Positions 25,654-34,575 of a stretch of 43,137 nucleotides of DNA are shown here, piece by piece. How positions within the stretch are numbered: the stretch's first letter is position 1; every line of letters begins with the position of its first letter. Origin of the DNA: Pseudomonadota bacterium (GTDB lineage: Bacteria > Pseudomonadota > Gammaproteobacteria > Steroidobacterales > Steroidobacteraceae); NCBI GenBank assembly GCA_021809525.1, contig JAKAYU010000006.1:1-43137 (forward strand). The letters are read 5' to 3'. Under the pieces are notes generated by a model. The model ran no database searches. It saw only the letters and a list, made by a program, of their open reading frames with translations, and was not told where the DNA came from. The translations under genes were made by a program, and so were the position numbers.

Positions 25654-27122
25654 GCAAGATCCAGCTGCTTGGCCGCCCGCACGTCATCGAGCCGCCGTAC
25701 CGGCATGGTATGCGGAGCGCTCGTGACGCGCTCGGGTTCTTGCGCGGCCTCGAGCCCAATGCGCGTCATGGCCTCGACGAAGGCATCCAGGGCCGCCTTG
25801 CTTTCGGTCTCCGTCGGCTCGATCAGCAGGCATTCCGGCACCAGCAGCGGGAAATAGGTGGTCGGGGCATGCTGGCCATGATCGAGCAGGCGCTTGGCGA
25901 AGTCCATGGCCGTCACCCCATGCTCGCGCGCCTGGCGCTTGACCGTGATGATGAACTCATGGCTGGCGCGCCGACGCGGGTAGGCCGCATCGAAGCCTGC
26001 CCGGGTGAGCCGCGCAAGCAGGTAGTTGGCATTGAGGGTAGCGTACTCGCCCACTTTGGCCATGCCGTCGCGGCCGAGCATGCGCATGTAGATGTACGCC
26101 CGCAACAGCACCCCGACATTGCCCGCGAAGGCTGACAGGCGGCCGATCGTCTGCGGCAGGTCCCGCTCGGTGAGCCACACGTATCGCTCGGCGCGGCGCG
26201 CCACGACGGGCACGGGCAGGAACGGGGCCAGCCGGGCCGCGACTCCGACGGGGCCGGCCCCCGGGCCGCCGCCGCCGTGGGGGGTGGAGAAGGTCTTGTG
26301 CAGATTGACGTGGATGACGTCGAAGCCCATGTCTCCGGGACGCACCTTGCCGAGAATGGCATTGAGGTTGGCGCCATCGTAGTAGAGCAGTCCGCCCGCG
26401 GCGTGCACGATGCGGGCCACCTCCTCGATGCGCCGCTCGAAGACCCCCAGGGTCGAGGGGTTGGTGAGCATGATGCCGGCGGTCTTCGGCCCGACCGCAG
26501 CCTTGAGCGCCTCTAGATCGACGTCGCCCTCGGCATCCACCGGCACTTCGCGCACCACGCAGCCGCACATGCTCGCCGTGGCTGGATTGGTGCCGTGCGC
26601 CGCCTCCGGCACGATGATCTCGTTGCGCGCGAGATCCCCGCGCGCGCGGTGGTAGGCGCGGATCATCGCGACGCCGGCGTACTCGCCCTGGGCGCCCGCC
26701 ATGGGACTCAAGGCCACCGCCTGCATGCCGGTGACCTCCTTGAGCATCTCCTGCAGCTCGTACAGGCACTCGAGCACGCCCTGGCCGGCCGACTCCGGCG
26801 CGAGCGGATGGCGCGCGAGGAACTCCGGCAGCATCGCGTACTGATTGCACGCCTTGGGGTTGTACTTCATCGTGCACGAGCCGAGCGGATAGAAGTTCGT
26901 GTCGATTGAGAAGTTCAGCTGCGAGAGGCGCGTGAAGTGGCGCACCACCTCCAGCTCGCTCACCTCGGGCAGCCGCGGGGGGCTCGCGCGGCGCTGCGCC
27001 GGCGGCAGATCCTCAGGCTCGGGCGCCTCGCAGGCGGCCGGCCACTGGTCCTCGGCGCCGCGGCCGCTCACCGAATATTCGAATATCAGCTTTTCCAGAC
27101 GATTGGTTCGTTCAGTGCTCAT
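25635..27122 (-). CDS. gcvPB: Glycine dehydrogenase (decarboxylating) subunit 2
   Basis: The C-terminal half of the P-protein of the glycine cleavage system, encoded separately. With GcvPA it decarboxylates glycine and passes the methylamine group to lipoyl-GcvH. The 495-residue protein carries the PLP lysine, Lys276, in [24 protein letters not shown]. Other signatures: [41 protein letters not shown] and [13 protein letters not shown] chose the ATG at 27122, six bases after GAGAG; another ATG (27137) overlaps the gcvPA stop. It overlaps dgkA downstream. Split gcvPA/gcvPB occurs in many bacteria but not in E. coli. Confidence 0.96.
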   Translation of the reverse strand: MSTERTNRLEKLIFEYSVSGRGAEDQWPAACEAPEPEDLPPAQRRASPPRLPEVSELEVVRHFTRLSQLNFSIDTNFYPLGSCTMKYNPKACNQYAMLPEFLARHPLAPESAGQGVLECLYELQEMLKEVTGMQAVALSPMAGAQGEYAGVAMIRAYHRARGDLARNEIIVPEAAHGTNPATASMCGCVVREVPVDAEGDVDLEALKAAVGPKTAGIMLTNPSTLGVFERRIEEVARIVHAAGGLLYYDGANLNAILGKVRPGDMGFDVIHVNLHKTFSTPHGGGGPGAGPVGVAARLAPFLPVPVVARRAERYVWLTERDLPQTIGRLSAFAGNVGVLLRAYIYMRMLGRDGMAKVGEYATLNANYLLARLTRAGFDAAYPRRRASHEFIITVKRQAREHGVTAMDFAKRLLDHGQHAPTTYFPLLVPECLLIEPTETESKAALDAFVEAMTRIGLEAAQEPERVTSAPHTMPVRRLDDVRAAKQLDLAWKAAP

Positions 27123-27136
27123 CGGCAGCTCTCGCA

Positions 27137-28510
27137 TCACGCGGCGCGCGCTTCGCGCAGACACTCATCGAGCGCGGCGCGGTAGCGCTCGATGTCCTGA
27201 CGGGTCTTGGTCTCGGTGGCGCACACCAGCAGCGCAGGGCCGAGCTCCGGATAGTGCTCGGCGAGATCCCAGCCGCCGAGGATCCCGCGCGCGGCCAGCC
27301 GCTCGAGCAGCGCAGCGACCGGCCGCTCGAAGCCGAGCGCGGCCTCGTGGAACACCGGCTGGCCGAACAGCCGCCGCACGCCGGGCAGAGCGGTGAGGGC
27401 GCCGATCAGCTCCTCGGTGCGCGCGTGCGAGGCCGCCGCGGTGCGCCGCAGGCCCTCGGCCCCGAGCAGCGACAGATGGATGGTGGCGGCCGTGACCATC
27501 AGCCCCTGATTGGTGCAGATGTTGGAAGTGGCCTTGGCGCGGCGGATGTGCTGCTCGCGCGCCTGCAGCGTCAGGGTGAAGCCCTGCCGCCCGTCTGCAT
27601 CCACGGTACGCCCGACGATGCGCCCGGGCATCTGGCGCACGTGCGCCATGCGGGTGGTCATGAAGCCGAAATACGGCCCACCCGAGGAGAGCGGAATCCC
27701 GAGCGGCTGGCCGTCCCCGACCGCGATGTCTGCGCCCTGCGCGCCCCACTGGCCCGGGGGCTTCAGCAGCGCGAGGGAGACCGGATTGACCACGGCGATG
27801 ACGAGCGCCTTGTGCGCATGCGCCCAGTCGGTCAGCGCATCGACGTCCTCGAGCCGCCCGAACACGTTGGGCTGCTGGATGACGAGCGCGGTGATGTCCT
27901 CGCCCGCATAGCGCTCGAGCCCCTTGAGCGCCGTGCTGCCGCTCTCGGGCGACAGCGCCAGCTCCTCGAAGGACAGGTCCTGGTTGCCGGCGATACCGAG
28001 CGCCGCGCGCCGGTAATGCGGGTGCACGGTGCGCGGCACGAGAATGCGCCGCGAGTTCGAGTGCCGGTTGGCGCGCACCGCCATCAGGCTCGCCTCGGCG
28101 AGCGCGCTCGCGCCGTCGTACAGCGAGGCGTTCGAGACGTCCATGCCCGTCAGACTCGTCATCATGCTCTGGTATTCGTACAGCAGCTGCAGCGTGCCTT
28201 GACTGGCCTCGGCCTGATAGGGCGTGTAGGCGCTGTAGAACTCCCCGCGCGTGGCCACCGCCCAGACGGCCGAGGGAATGTGGTGCTCGTAGGCGCCGGC
28301 ACCGATGAAGCACAGCGGCCGGCCGTCGCGCCGGGCGCGCTCGCTCATCAGCCGCGCGAGCTGCATCTCGTTGAGCGCCTCGGGCACCCCGGCGAGCGAG
28401 CCGATGCGCATGCCCGCGGGAATCTCCTCGAACAGACGCTCGATGCTCTCGACGCCGATGGCATCGAGCATCGCCGCGACGTCCTCGCGGGTGTGCGGAA
28501 TGAACGCCAT
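27137..28510 (-). CDS. gcvPA: Glycine dehydrogenase (decarboxylating) subunit 1
   Basis: The N-terminal half of the split P-protein, 457 residues. It forms the heterotetramer with GcvPB; it has the same fold but lacks the PLP lysine. Family signatures are [87 protein letters not shown] and [13 protein letters not shown]. The ATG shares one base with the gcvH stop (TGATG), and the stop touches the first in-frame ATG of gcvPB, so the three are probably translationally coupled. Confidence 0.96.
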   Translation of the reverse strand: MAFIPHTREDVAAMLDAIGVESIERLFEEIPAGMRIGSLAGVPEALNEMQLARLMSERARRDGRPLCFIGAGAYEHHIPSAVWAVATRGEFYSAYTPYQAEASQGTLQLLYEYQSMMTSLTGMDVSNASLYDGASALAEASLMAVRANRHSNSRRILVPRTVHPHYRRAALGIAGNQDLSFEELALSPESGSTALKGLERYAGEDITALVIQQPNVFGRLEDVDALTDWAHAHKALVIAVVNPVSLALLKPPGQWGAQGADIAVGDGQPLGIPLSSGGPYFGFMTTRMAHVRQMPGRIVGRTVDADGRQGFTLTLQAREQHIRRAKATSNICTNQGLMVTAATIHLSLLGAEGLRRTAAASHARTEELIGALTALPGVRRLFGQPVFHEAALGFERPVAALLERLAARGILGGWDLAEHYPELGPALLVCATETKTRQDIERYRAALDECLREARAA

Positions 28511-28899
28511 CAGTTGCCCTCCTCCGCCGTCAGCTTCTCGTACTCGGCCGCCGTCAGCAGCGCCCCCTGGGCGCCCGAGGGCCGCACCCGCGCCAGCCAG
28601 CCGCCGCCGTATGGATCGGTGTTGATGGTCTCCGGCGCGCTCGCGAGCGCCGGATTGCCCTCAGTCACCTCGCCGCTGATCGGCGCATAGACGTCGGAGG
28701 CCGCCTTGACCGACTCGACCACGGCGAACGGCTCCCCCGGGGTGACCTTGCGGCCCGCCTCCGGAACCTCGACGAACACCAGATCGCCGAGGGCATGCTG
28801 CGCGTGATCGGTGATGCCGACTTCGACGGTGCCGTCGGGCAGCGTCCGCAGCCATTCGTGGGTGCGCGTGTATTTGAGATCGGAAGGAACCTTGCTCAT
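28510..28899 (-). CDS. gcvH: Glycine cleavage system H protein
   Basis: GcvH carries the lipoyl arm that shuttles the aminomethyl group from the P-protein to GcvT and is reoxidised by lipoamide dehydrogenase (not encoded here). The 129-residue protein is the usual size. The lipoylation site is Lys65 in [15 protein letters not shown], as in E. coli. [27 protein letters not shown] begins the lipoyl-domain fold. It follows gcvT after an 81-bp gap without recognisable signals, and its stop overlaps the gcvPA start. Confidence 0.98.
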   Translation of the reverse strand: MSKVPSDLKYTRTHEWLRTLPDGTVEVGITDHAQHALGDLVFVEVPEAGRKVTPGEPFAVVESVKAASDVYAPISGEVTEGNPALASAPETINTDPYGGGWLARVRPSGAQGALLTAAEYEKLTAEEGN

Positions 28900-28980
28900 G
28901 CGACGCTCCGTGGAGTCGAATCGATGTGTGTGGATGGATGGTGGGCGGATGAAATTCAGCGACGGGCGGACCGGGGCGGC

Positions 28981-30066
28981 TCAACCGACGAGCGACTTGC
29001 CGTGCCGCACGAACGGCGGTTTGACAACCCGTGCGGGCAGGAGTTTGCCGCGCACGTCGACCTGGACCTGCTCGCCCGCCGCGGCCGGAATGCGCGCCAG
29101 TGCGATGGAGCGCTCGAGCGTCGGAGAGAAGGTCCCGCTGGTGATCTCGCCCTGCCCGGCGGGGCCGGCGAGCACGCGCTGATGGGCGCGCAGCACGCCG
29201 CGCTCCTCGAGCACCAGCCCGACAAGCTTGCGCTCGATGCCGCGTACGCGCAGGGCCTCGAGCGCCTCGCGGCCGATGAATGCGCGACCCGCGCTCAGCG
29301 CGACCGTCCAGGCGAGACCCGACTCGAGAGGATTGGTGCTCTCGTCCATGTCGTTGCCGTAGAGGTTCATGCCGGCCTCCAGACGCAGCGTATCGCGTGC
29401 CCCGAGGCCACAGGGGGTGACGCCCGCCGCGCCGAGGGAGTGCCACAGCGACTGCGCCCCGCCCGCCGGCAGCATGATCTCGAAGCCGTCCTCCCCGGTG
29501 TAGCCGGTGCGGGAGATGAACCACTCGTCGATCTGCGCTGCGCAGAACGCCCCGAGCGCGAGCGCGCGAGCGGCTGCGGCGCTCGAGAGCAGCCCCGCCA
29601 CGCGCGCGCGCGCCTCGGGGCCCTGCACGGCGAGCATTGCCAGGTCGTCCCGCTCGCGCACGGTGACGCCGAACGGCTCGGCATGCCGGCGGAACCAGGC
29701 GAGATCCTTATCGCGGGTGCCGGCATTGACCACGGCGCGGAACCACCGCTCGCCGAGGTAGTAGACGATGAGGTCATCGATGACCCCGCCGCGCTCGTTG
29801 AGCAGGCAGCCGTAGAGCGCCTTGCCGGGCGTGGTGAGCTTGCTCACGTCGTTGGCGAAGAGCTTCAGCAGGAACGGCCGGACCTGATCGCCCTCGAGAT
29901 CAACCACGCACATGTGCGATACGTCGAACACGCCAGCGGCGCGCCGCACGGCGTGATGCTCGGCGATGAGCGAGCCGTACTGCAGGGGCATGTCCCAGCC
30001 GCCGAAATCGACGATGCGCGCGCCGGCGGCCTGATGGACGGCAAATAAAGGGGTACGTCGTGCCAC
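28981..30066 (-). CDS. gcvT: Glycine cleavage system T protein (aminomethyltransferase)
   Basis: GcvT releases ammonia from the lipoyl-bound intermediate and forms 5,10-methylene-THF, the donor that ThyA uses. The 361-residue protein has [30 protein letters not shown], the SHM segment ([13 protein letters not shown]), [38 protein letters not shown] and [18 protein letters not shown]. The start is GTG at 30066, five bases after a strong GGAGG; this lies just beyond the terminator of the upstream glycine riboswitch. It heads the gcvT-gcvH-gcvPA-gcvPB cluster and probably a longer transcript. Confidence 0.96.
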   Translation of the reverse strand: MARRTPLFAVHQAAGARIVDFGGWDMPLQYGSLIAEHHAVRRAAGVFDVSHMCVVDLEGDQVRPFLLKLFANDVSKLTTPGKALYGCLLNERGGVIDDLIVYYLGERWFRAVVNAGTRDKDLAWFRRHAEPFGVTVRERDDLAMLAVQGPEARARVAGLLSSAAAARALALGAFCAAQIDEWFISRTGYTGEDGFEIMLPAGGAQSLWHSLGAAGVTPCGLGARDTLRLEAGMNLYGNDMDESTNPLESGLAWTVALSAGRAFIGREALEALRVRGIERKLVGLVLEERGVLRAHQRVLAGPAGQGEITSGTFSPTLERSIALARIPAAAGEQVQVDVRGKLLPARVVKPPFVRHGKSLVG

Positions 30067-30082
30067 AGATCCTCCAGGAAAC

Positions 30083-30111
30083 AAAAAAAGCGGCAGGTTG
30101 CGACCTGCCGC
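30083..30111 (-). terminator. Riboswitch-controlled intrinsic terminator upstream of gcvT
   Basis: On the minus strand a perfect 9-bp stem (GCGGCAGGT / ACCTGCCGC, loop CGCA) is followed by seven T residues. It sits between the second glycine aptamer and the gcvT Shine-Dalgarno, so it is the expression platform: glycine binding would be expected to prevent the stem and allow read-through into the gcv genes. Confidence 0.9.
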
Positions 30112-30310
30112 CCCTCTGTCCGGTGACCTGAGAGATCGGGCGCCTGGCGCCTCTCCCCTTCGGTGGGCCGGCGCCATGCGCCTGCCGCTCTCCAGAGACC
30201 CCGCGCAGAACCTTTCGGCCTGCGCAATCTGCCGTTCGTGTGCCTGAGCGTTTCCGGGCGGAATTTGCGCCTTCGGCGTTCCGGCCTGCCGGCCGGACCC
30301 TCTCCGTGCA
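30112..30310 (-). promoter_or_regulatory. Tandem glycine riboswitch (two aptamers)
   Basis: Two copies of the glycine-aptamer pattern lie on the minus strand. Aptamer 1 is about 30310-30225: GGAGAGGG, GCCGAAGGCGCAAA and CGCUCAGGCACACGAACGGCAG. Aptamer 2 is about 30198-30112: CUGGAGAGCGG, CACCGAAGGGG, AUCUCUCAGGUCACC and GGACAGAGG. These match the conserved GGAGAG, CCGAAGG and CUCAGGU...GGACAGAG elements. The terminator follows at once, then GGAGG and the gcvT GTG. Glycine riboswitches in front of gcvT are established activators of glycine catabolism. Confidence 0.92.
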
Positions 30311-30332
30311 GATTGATTTTCGGAGTTTGCGG

Positions 30333-30338
30333 ATGATA
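30333..30338 (-). promoter_or_regulatory. Putative -10 box of the gcv transcript
   Basis: TATCAT on the minus strand (five of six matches). It would start transcription near 30326, just before the first glycine aptamer. No good -35 box is seen 16-18 bp upstream. Confidence 0.4.
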
Positions 30339-30420
30339 GCAGCCTTTCCGGTCCGATTGGAGCGTCGCTCGCGCGCCGCTCGCGCTTGCGGCTGTGGTCG
30401 CGGCAGGCGGCCCGGCCCGG

Positions 30421-30426
30421 TAAAAT
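30421..30426 (+). promoter_or_regulatory. Putative -10 box of ispG
   Basis: TAAAAT matches the -10 consensus at five of six positions and would start transcription near 30433, 37 bases before the ispG ATG. It stands out in GC-rich surroundings. No clear -35. Together with the riboswitch, the gcv promoter and the terminator it accounts for the 403-bp gap between gcvT and ispG; nothing else was recognised there. Confidence 0.4.
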
Positions 30427-30469
30427 CCCCCGTCCACCCGCAAGGTCCCGAAGTCACTGGCAGGTTCGC

Positions 30470-31714
30470 ATGTCGCCCATTTCACGCCGCTCCTCCGTTC
30501 AGGTCACGATTGGCTCCGTGCGAATCGGCGGCGCCGCGCCGATTGCCGTGCAGTCGATGACCAATACCGACACGGCCGACGTGGAGGGCACGGCGCAGCA
30601 GGTCAAGTCGCTCGCGCGCGCCGGCTCGGAGCTGGTGCGCATCACGGTGAACTCGGCGGAAGCCGCCGCGGCGGTGCCGCACATCCGGGAGCGGCTCGAT
30701 CAGATGGGCGTCGGGGTACCGCTCATCGGCGATTTTCACTTCAACGGCCACAAGCTGCTGCGCGAGCACCCGGCCTGCGCCGAGGCGCTCGCCAAGTACC
30801 GCATCAACCCGGGCAACGTCGGGCGCGGCAGCAAGCGTGACCCGCAGTTCGCCGAGATGATCGAGACCGCCTGCCGTTACGGCAAGCCGGTGCGCATCGG
30901 GGTCAATTGGGGCAGCCTCGATCAGGACCTGCTGACGCGCATCATGGATGAGAACGCCACGCGCACCGAGCCGCTGAGCGCGCAGCAGATCATGCGCAAC
31001 GCGGTGGTGCTCTCGGCTCTCGAGAGCGCCGAGCGCGCCGAGGCCCTCGGCATGGCCCACGATCGGATCATCCTCTCGGCCAAGGTGAGCGGGGTGCAGG
31101 ATCTGATCGCAATCTACAGTGATCTGGCCGCCCGCTGCGACTACCCGCTGCATCTCGGCCTCACCGAGGCCGGAATGGGCTCCAAGGGCATCGTTGCCTC
31201 GACCGCGGGCATGGCGGTGCTGCTGCAGCGCGGGATCGGCGACACCATCCGCGTGTCGCTCACCCCGGAGCCCGGCGGCGACCGCACGCAGGAGGTCATC
31301 GTCGCGCAGGAGATCCTGCAGACCATGGGACTGCGCTCGTTCCTGCCGCTCGTGACCGCCTGCCCGGGCTGCGGCCGCACCACCAGCACGGTGTTCCAGG
31401 AGCTCGCCCAGCGCATCCAGAGCCACATCCGCCACCGCATGCCCGAGTGGCGGCGCGAGTACGACGGGGTCGAGGACATGACCGTGGCGGTCATGGGCTG
31501 CGTGGTCAATGGCCCGGGAGAGAGCAAACACGCCAACATCGGCATCAGCCTGCCCGGCACGGGCGAGCGGCCGGTCGCGCCGGTGTACGAGGACGGCGAG
31601 AAGACCGTGACGCTCAAGGGCGATCACATCGCCGAGGAATTCCAGGCGCTGCTCGAGCAGTACGTGGCGCGCAAGTTCAGCAAAAAGGCCGCGCAGGACA
31701 CGGCCGCCGCCTGA
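30470..31714 (+). CDS. ispG: 4-hydroxy-3-methylbut-2-en-1-yl diphosphate synthase
   Basis: IspG (GcpE) converts MEcPP to HMBPP in the MEP isoprenoid pathway using a [4Fe-4S] cluster. The 414-residue protein has the N-terminal barrel ([60 protein letters not shown]) and the C-terminal cluster domain. The ligands are Cys298 and Cys301 in [10 protein letters not shown] and Cys344 in [14 protein letters not shown], with the Glu of PGE as the fourth. The ATG at 30470 gives the usual [17 protein letters not shown] start. It is divergent from gcvT and 35 bp upstream of phhB. Confidence 0.97.
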   Translation: MSPISRRSSVQVTIGSVRIGGAAPIAVQSMTNTDTADVEGTAQQVKSLARAGSELVRITVNSAEAAAAVPHIRERLDQMGVGVPLIGDFHFNGHKLLREHPACAEALAKYRINPGNVGRGSKRDPQFAEMIETACRYGKPVRIGVNWGSLDQDLLTRIMDENATRTEPLSAQQIMRNAVVLSALESAERAEALGMAHDRIILSAKVSGVQDLIAIYSDLAARCDYPLHLGLTEAGMGSKGIVASTAGMAVLLQRGIGDTIRVSLTPEPGGDRTQEVIVAQEILQTMGLRSFLPLVTACPGCGRTTSTVFQELAQRIQSHIRHRMPEWRREYDGVEDMTVAVMGCVVNGPGESKHANIGISLPGTGERPVAPVYEDGEKTVTLKGDHIAEEFQALLEQYVARKFSKKAAQDTAAA

Positions 31715-31749
31715 GGGCGGCGCGGGTCACTGCGCGCGGGAGCGTGATT

Positions 31750-32088
31750 ATGAGCGAGCTGACCGCCAAGAGATGCAGACCGTGCGAGGGCGGTGTGGCG
31801 CCGCTGACGCGCGCGCAGGCCGAAGTGCTGCTCGGCAAGCTTGCAGGCGGCTGGGTCCTCTCGCAGGAGGGCCCGTATCTGCGGCGCGAGTTCCGCTTCC
31901 CGGATTTCTACCGCACGATGAGCTTCGTCAACGCGCTCGCGCACGTCGCCAACCTAGAGGACCATCATCCGGACCTCGAGGTCGGCTACAACTACTGCCG
32001 GGTGCAGTACACGACGCACGCCATCGGCGGGCTGTCGGAGAACGACTTCATCTGCGCCGCGAAGATCGACCGCATCGAGCTCAGCTGA
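31750..32088 (+). CDS. phhB: 4a-hydroxytetrahydrobiopterin dehydratase (pterin carbinolamine dehydratase)
   Basis: PhhB dehydrates 4a-hydroxytetrahydropterin, regenerating the cofactor of phenylalanine hydroxylase. The 112-residue protein has the family core: LREFRFPDFYRTMSFVNALAHVANLEDHHPDLEVGYN with the catalytic His pair, then VQYTTHAIGGLSENDF. The Cys-containing N-terminus (RCRPCEGG) is common in the family. Its ATG at 31750 lies 35 bp after ispG. No phhA is in the window, so a role outside phenylalanine breakdown is possible. Its stop overlaps the convergent ubiI-like gene by eight bases. Confidence 0.94.
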   Translation: MSELTAKRCRPCEGGVAPLTRAQAEVLLGKLAGGWVLSQEGPYLRREFRFPDFYRTMSFVNALAHVANLEDHHPDLEVGYNYCRVQYTTHAIGGLSENDFICAAKIDRIELS

Positions 32089-33337
32089 ACGCCGCGGCGC
32101 GCGCGCGGGCCGCCGTCGGCAGCTCCCCGGCGAGCCCGAGCGCCCGGCCGATGAACAGCCGCTTCGCCGCTTCGCTGCGGTTCACCCACACGAGCCCGTG
32201 CTGCGCGAGGTGTGCGAGCGGCCCGGAGTCATGGGCGAGGAAGCGGTTGAAGGCGTCGATCGCGAGCATCATGGGGGCCAGTTCGCTCTTGCGCCAGCGC
32301 TCGTAGCGGCGCAGCGCAGCGGCCGCGCCCGGATCCTCGCCCCGCTTAAGCGCCTCAAGCACGCAGTCGGCGAGCGCGGCCGCATCGAGCAGCCCGAGGT
32401 TCACGCCCTGCCCGGCGAGGGGATGCACCACGTGCGCGGCATCACCGAGCAGTGCGCAGCGCGCGGCGCTGAGGCGCTCGGCGCGCAGCCTGCGCAGCGG
32501 CAGGCCCACGCGCTGCGTGCACAGCTCGAGCGCACCGAGCACACCGTCGGAGGCGCTGAGCAGTTCCTGCTCGAACTGAGCCGCCGGCAGGGCCAGCCGC
32601 TCGCGGGCCAGCGCCTCCTGCACGGACCACACGATCGAGCTCGACCCGTCGGCGAGCGGCAGGAACGCCAGCGTGCCGGCGCCGAGGAAGCGCTGCCAGG
32701 CGGTACGCTCGTGCGCCCGTTCGGTGCGCACGTTGGCAACGATCGCGGTCTGCTCGTAGCTGGTGATTCTCGTCGCCACCCCGAGCGCATCGCGCACCCG
32801 CGAGCGGGCGCCGTCGGCTCCCACCAGCAGTTTGCAGGAGAGCACCTGCTCTGCCGCGCGTACCTGCACCTCATCCTCGTGGATCTCGAGGCCCGAGAAT
32901 CCGCCGGGAAGGATCGTGCCGCCCGCAGCCTCGAAGGCATCGAGCGCCGCACACTGCACGAGCCGGTTCTCGGCGATGGACCCGAGGTTCGACTCGCCCA
33001 CGTACGCCGCATCGAACCGCAGCGCATCGGCGCTGCGCGCCGGCATATGCGCCGGCCACACGCACATGCGCTCGTAGGGCTGGATCCGCTCGGCGGCCAT
33101 CCTCTGCCATGCGCCGGCGGCGCTGAGAATCCGCTCGCTCGAGCGCGACCAGGCCGACACGCGCGCATCGAGCGCGGTGCCGGCAGCCGGCGGCGCGGGC
33201 CGGGCCGGCTCGAGCAGCCCGATGCGCAGCGGCCGGCGCGCGGCGCCGCCGGCGCGCTGCAACAGCGCGCCGGCGCATGCGCCCACCGGCCCGCCGCCGA
33301 CGATCAGCACGTCCCAACGCGTATCGGCGCCACTCAT
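32081..33337 (-). CDS. Ubiquinone-biosynthesis FAD monooxygenase, UbiI/VisC-like
   Basis: A 418-residue flavoprotein hydroxylase of the UbiH/UbiF/UbiI family. The position next to ubiH-pepP-ygfB matches E. coli ubiI (visC), which hydroxylates C5 of the ubiquinone ring. Motifs: FAD-binding LIVGGGPVGACAGALL, the DG motif LLVGADGARSRVRDALG and the GD motif LLGDAAHVVHPLAGQGVNLGLLD. The ATG at 33337 overlaps the ubiH stop (ATGA). A much longer in-frame extension upstream lies antiparallel in phase with ubiH codons and is not coding. UbiF- or UbiL-type regiospecificity cannot be excluded. Confidence 0.9.
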   Translation of the reverse strand: MSGADTRWDVLIVGGGPVGACAGALLQRAGGAARRPLRIGLLEPARPAPPAAGTALDARVSAWSRSSERILSAAGAWQRMAAERIQPYERMCVWPAHMPARSADALRFDAAYVGESNLGSIAENRLVQCAALDAFEAAGGTILPGGFSGLEIHEDEVQVRAAEQVLSCKLLVGADGARSRVRDALGVATRITSYEQTAIVANVRTERAHERTAWQRFLGAGTLAFLPLADGSSSIVWSVQEALARERLALPAAQFEQELLSASDGVLGALELCTQRVGLPLRRLRAERLSAARCALLGDAAHVVHPLAGQGVNLGLLDAAALADCVLEALKRGEDPGAAAALRRYERWRKSELAPMMLAIDAFNRFLAHDSGPLAHLAQHGLVWVNRSEAAKRLFIGRALGLAGELPTAARARAAAFS

Positions 33338-34575
33338 GTGAGCGGCAGCCCCCGGGCCAGGCGCGGGGCCGGCCCCCCGAACCCGAGACTGACGCGGGCG
33401 AGCGCCCGCTTGGCCGACGGCGACAGATCGAACGCCACCAGACCGAGATTGCGCACCAGGCTCGCCCCGGGCAGACGACTCGCGAACAGCTTGACCAGCG
33501 AATCGGTGAAGCGCACCACCCCGCCGCGGTCGGCCGCGCGCGAATCGCTGTACCCGCGCAACAGCTCGGGGGCGCCGGGATCCTCGGCCCCGACGATCCG
33601 CTCGGCGAGCAGCGCCGCATCGCGCAGGCCGAGGTTGAAGCCCTGACCGGCGATGGGGTGCAGGCCCTGCGCCGCGTTGCCCACCAGCACCGTGCGCAGG
33701 CCCACCGTCGCGGCGGCCCGGGAGAGTTTCAGAGGATACGAGGCGCGCCTTCCGGCGCGCAGGAACCGCCCCGCCCGCCAGCCGAAGCGCTCCTGCAGCG
33801 CCTCGAGATAGGCCGTGTCGCTGAGTGCGAGCAACTCGGCCGCGCGCATCGGCTCGCAGGCCCACACCGTGCCGTAGCCGCCGCCATGCAGCGGCAGAAC
33901 CGCCACGGGGCCGGTGGGCGTGAAGCGCTCGTAGGCGGTGCCATCGTGCGGCCGATCCGTCTCGACCGCCGTCGCGATCGCGACCTGAGCGTAATCCTCG
34001 AGCTGCGCTGCGATGCCCGCAGCCGTGCGCACCAGCGAGTTGGCCCCATCGGCGGCCACCAACAGCCGCGTGCTCACGGTCTCGTGCGCCCCGTCGGCGC
34101 CGAGCACCGTCAGGGCCGCCCCGTCCGCGGCGATCTCCACCGCGGTCACCCGCGCCGGCACGCGCACCGTGACACCGCCCGCGCGGCGCAAGCCGCGCCA
34201 CAGCGCCGCCCCCATCACCCTGTTGGGAATAACGTAGCCGAAGGCCTCCACACCCTGCTCCTCGGCGCGCAGCTGCGCGTTGCCGAAACGGCCCGCCTCG
34301 GACACGTGGATGGTGCGGATGGCCGCCGCTTCGGGCGCCAGATCGTCCCAGACCCCGAGCCCTTGAAAGATGCGCCGGCTGGCGTTGCCGAGCGCAGTCG
34401 TGCGCTCATCGAAGCTCGGCTGCGCGCTCGAGTCGGGCGCTACGCCCTCGATGAGCAGCACCCGCACGGCGCTGCCGGCGAGCGCGAGCGCCAAGCTCGC
34501 ACCGACGAGACCGCCGCCGACGACCGCGACGTCGAATTCCCGCGGCGCATCGCCGCTCGCCTCATGCTCGGGCAC
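33334..34575 (-). CDS. ubiH: 2-octaprenyl-6-methoxyphenol hydroxylase
   Basis: UbiH hydroxylates C1 of the ubiquinone precursor ring using FAD and O2. The 413-residue protein has VAVVGGGLVGASLALAL near the N-terminus, FDERTTALGNASRRIF, the DG motif LVAADGANSLVR and the UbiH-typical GD motif VLVGNAAQGLHPIAGQGFNLGLRD. The start is GTG at 34575, four bases after GAGGG; it overlaps the pepP end by 14 bases. Together with the neighbouring UbiI-like gene it supplies two ring hydroxylations of aerobic ubiquinone synthesis. Confidence 0.94.
   Translation of the reverse strand: MPEHEASGDAPREFDVAVVGGGLVGASLALALAGSAVRVLLIEGVAPDSSAQPSFDERTTALGNASRRIFQGLGVWDDLAPEAAAIRTIHVSEAGRFGNAQLRAEEQGVEAFGYVIPNRVMGAALWRGLRRAGGVTVRVPARVTAVEIAADGAALTVLGADGAHETVSTRLLVAADGANSLVRTAAGIAAQLEDYAQVAIATAVETDRPHDGTAYERFTPTGPVAVLPLHGGGYGTVWACEPMRAAELLALSDTAYLEALQERFGWRAGRFLRAGRRASYPLKLSRAAATVGLRTVLVGNAAQGLHPIAGQGFNLGLRDAALLAERIVGAEDPGAPELLRGYSDSRAADRGGVVRFTDSLVKLFASRLPGASLVRNLGLVAFDLSPSAKRALARVSLGFGGPAPRLARGLPLT

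Noticed and set aside
32081-34201. A 706-residue fusion of a ubiI-like protein with an N-terminal extension
   Set aside because: The upstream 288 codons are an off-frame reading of ubiH. The real gene starts at ATG 33337 with an ATGA overlap.
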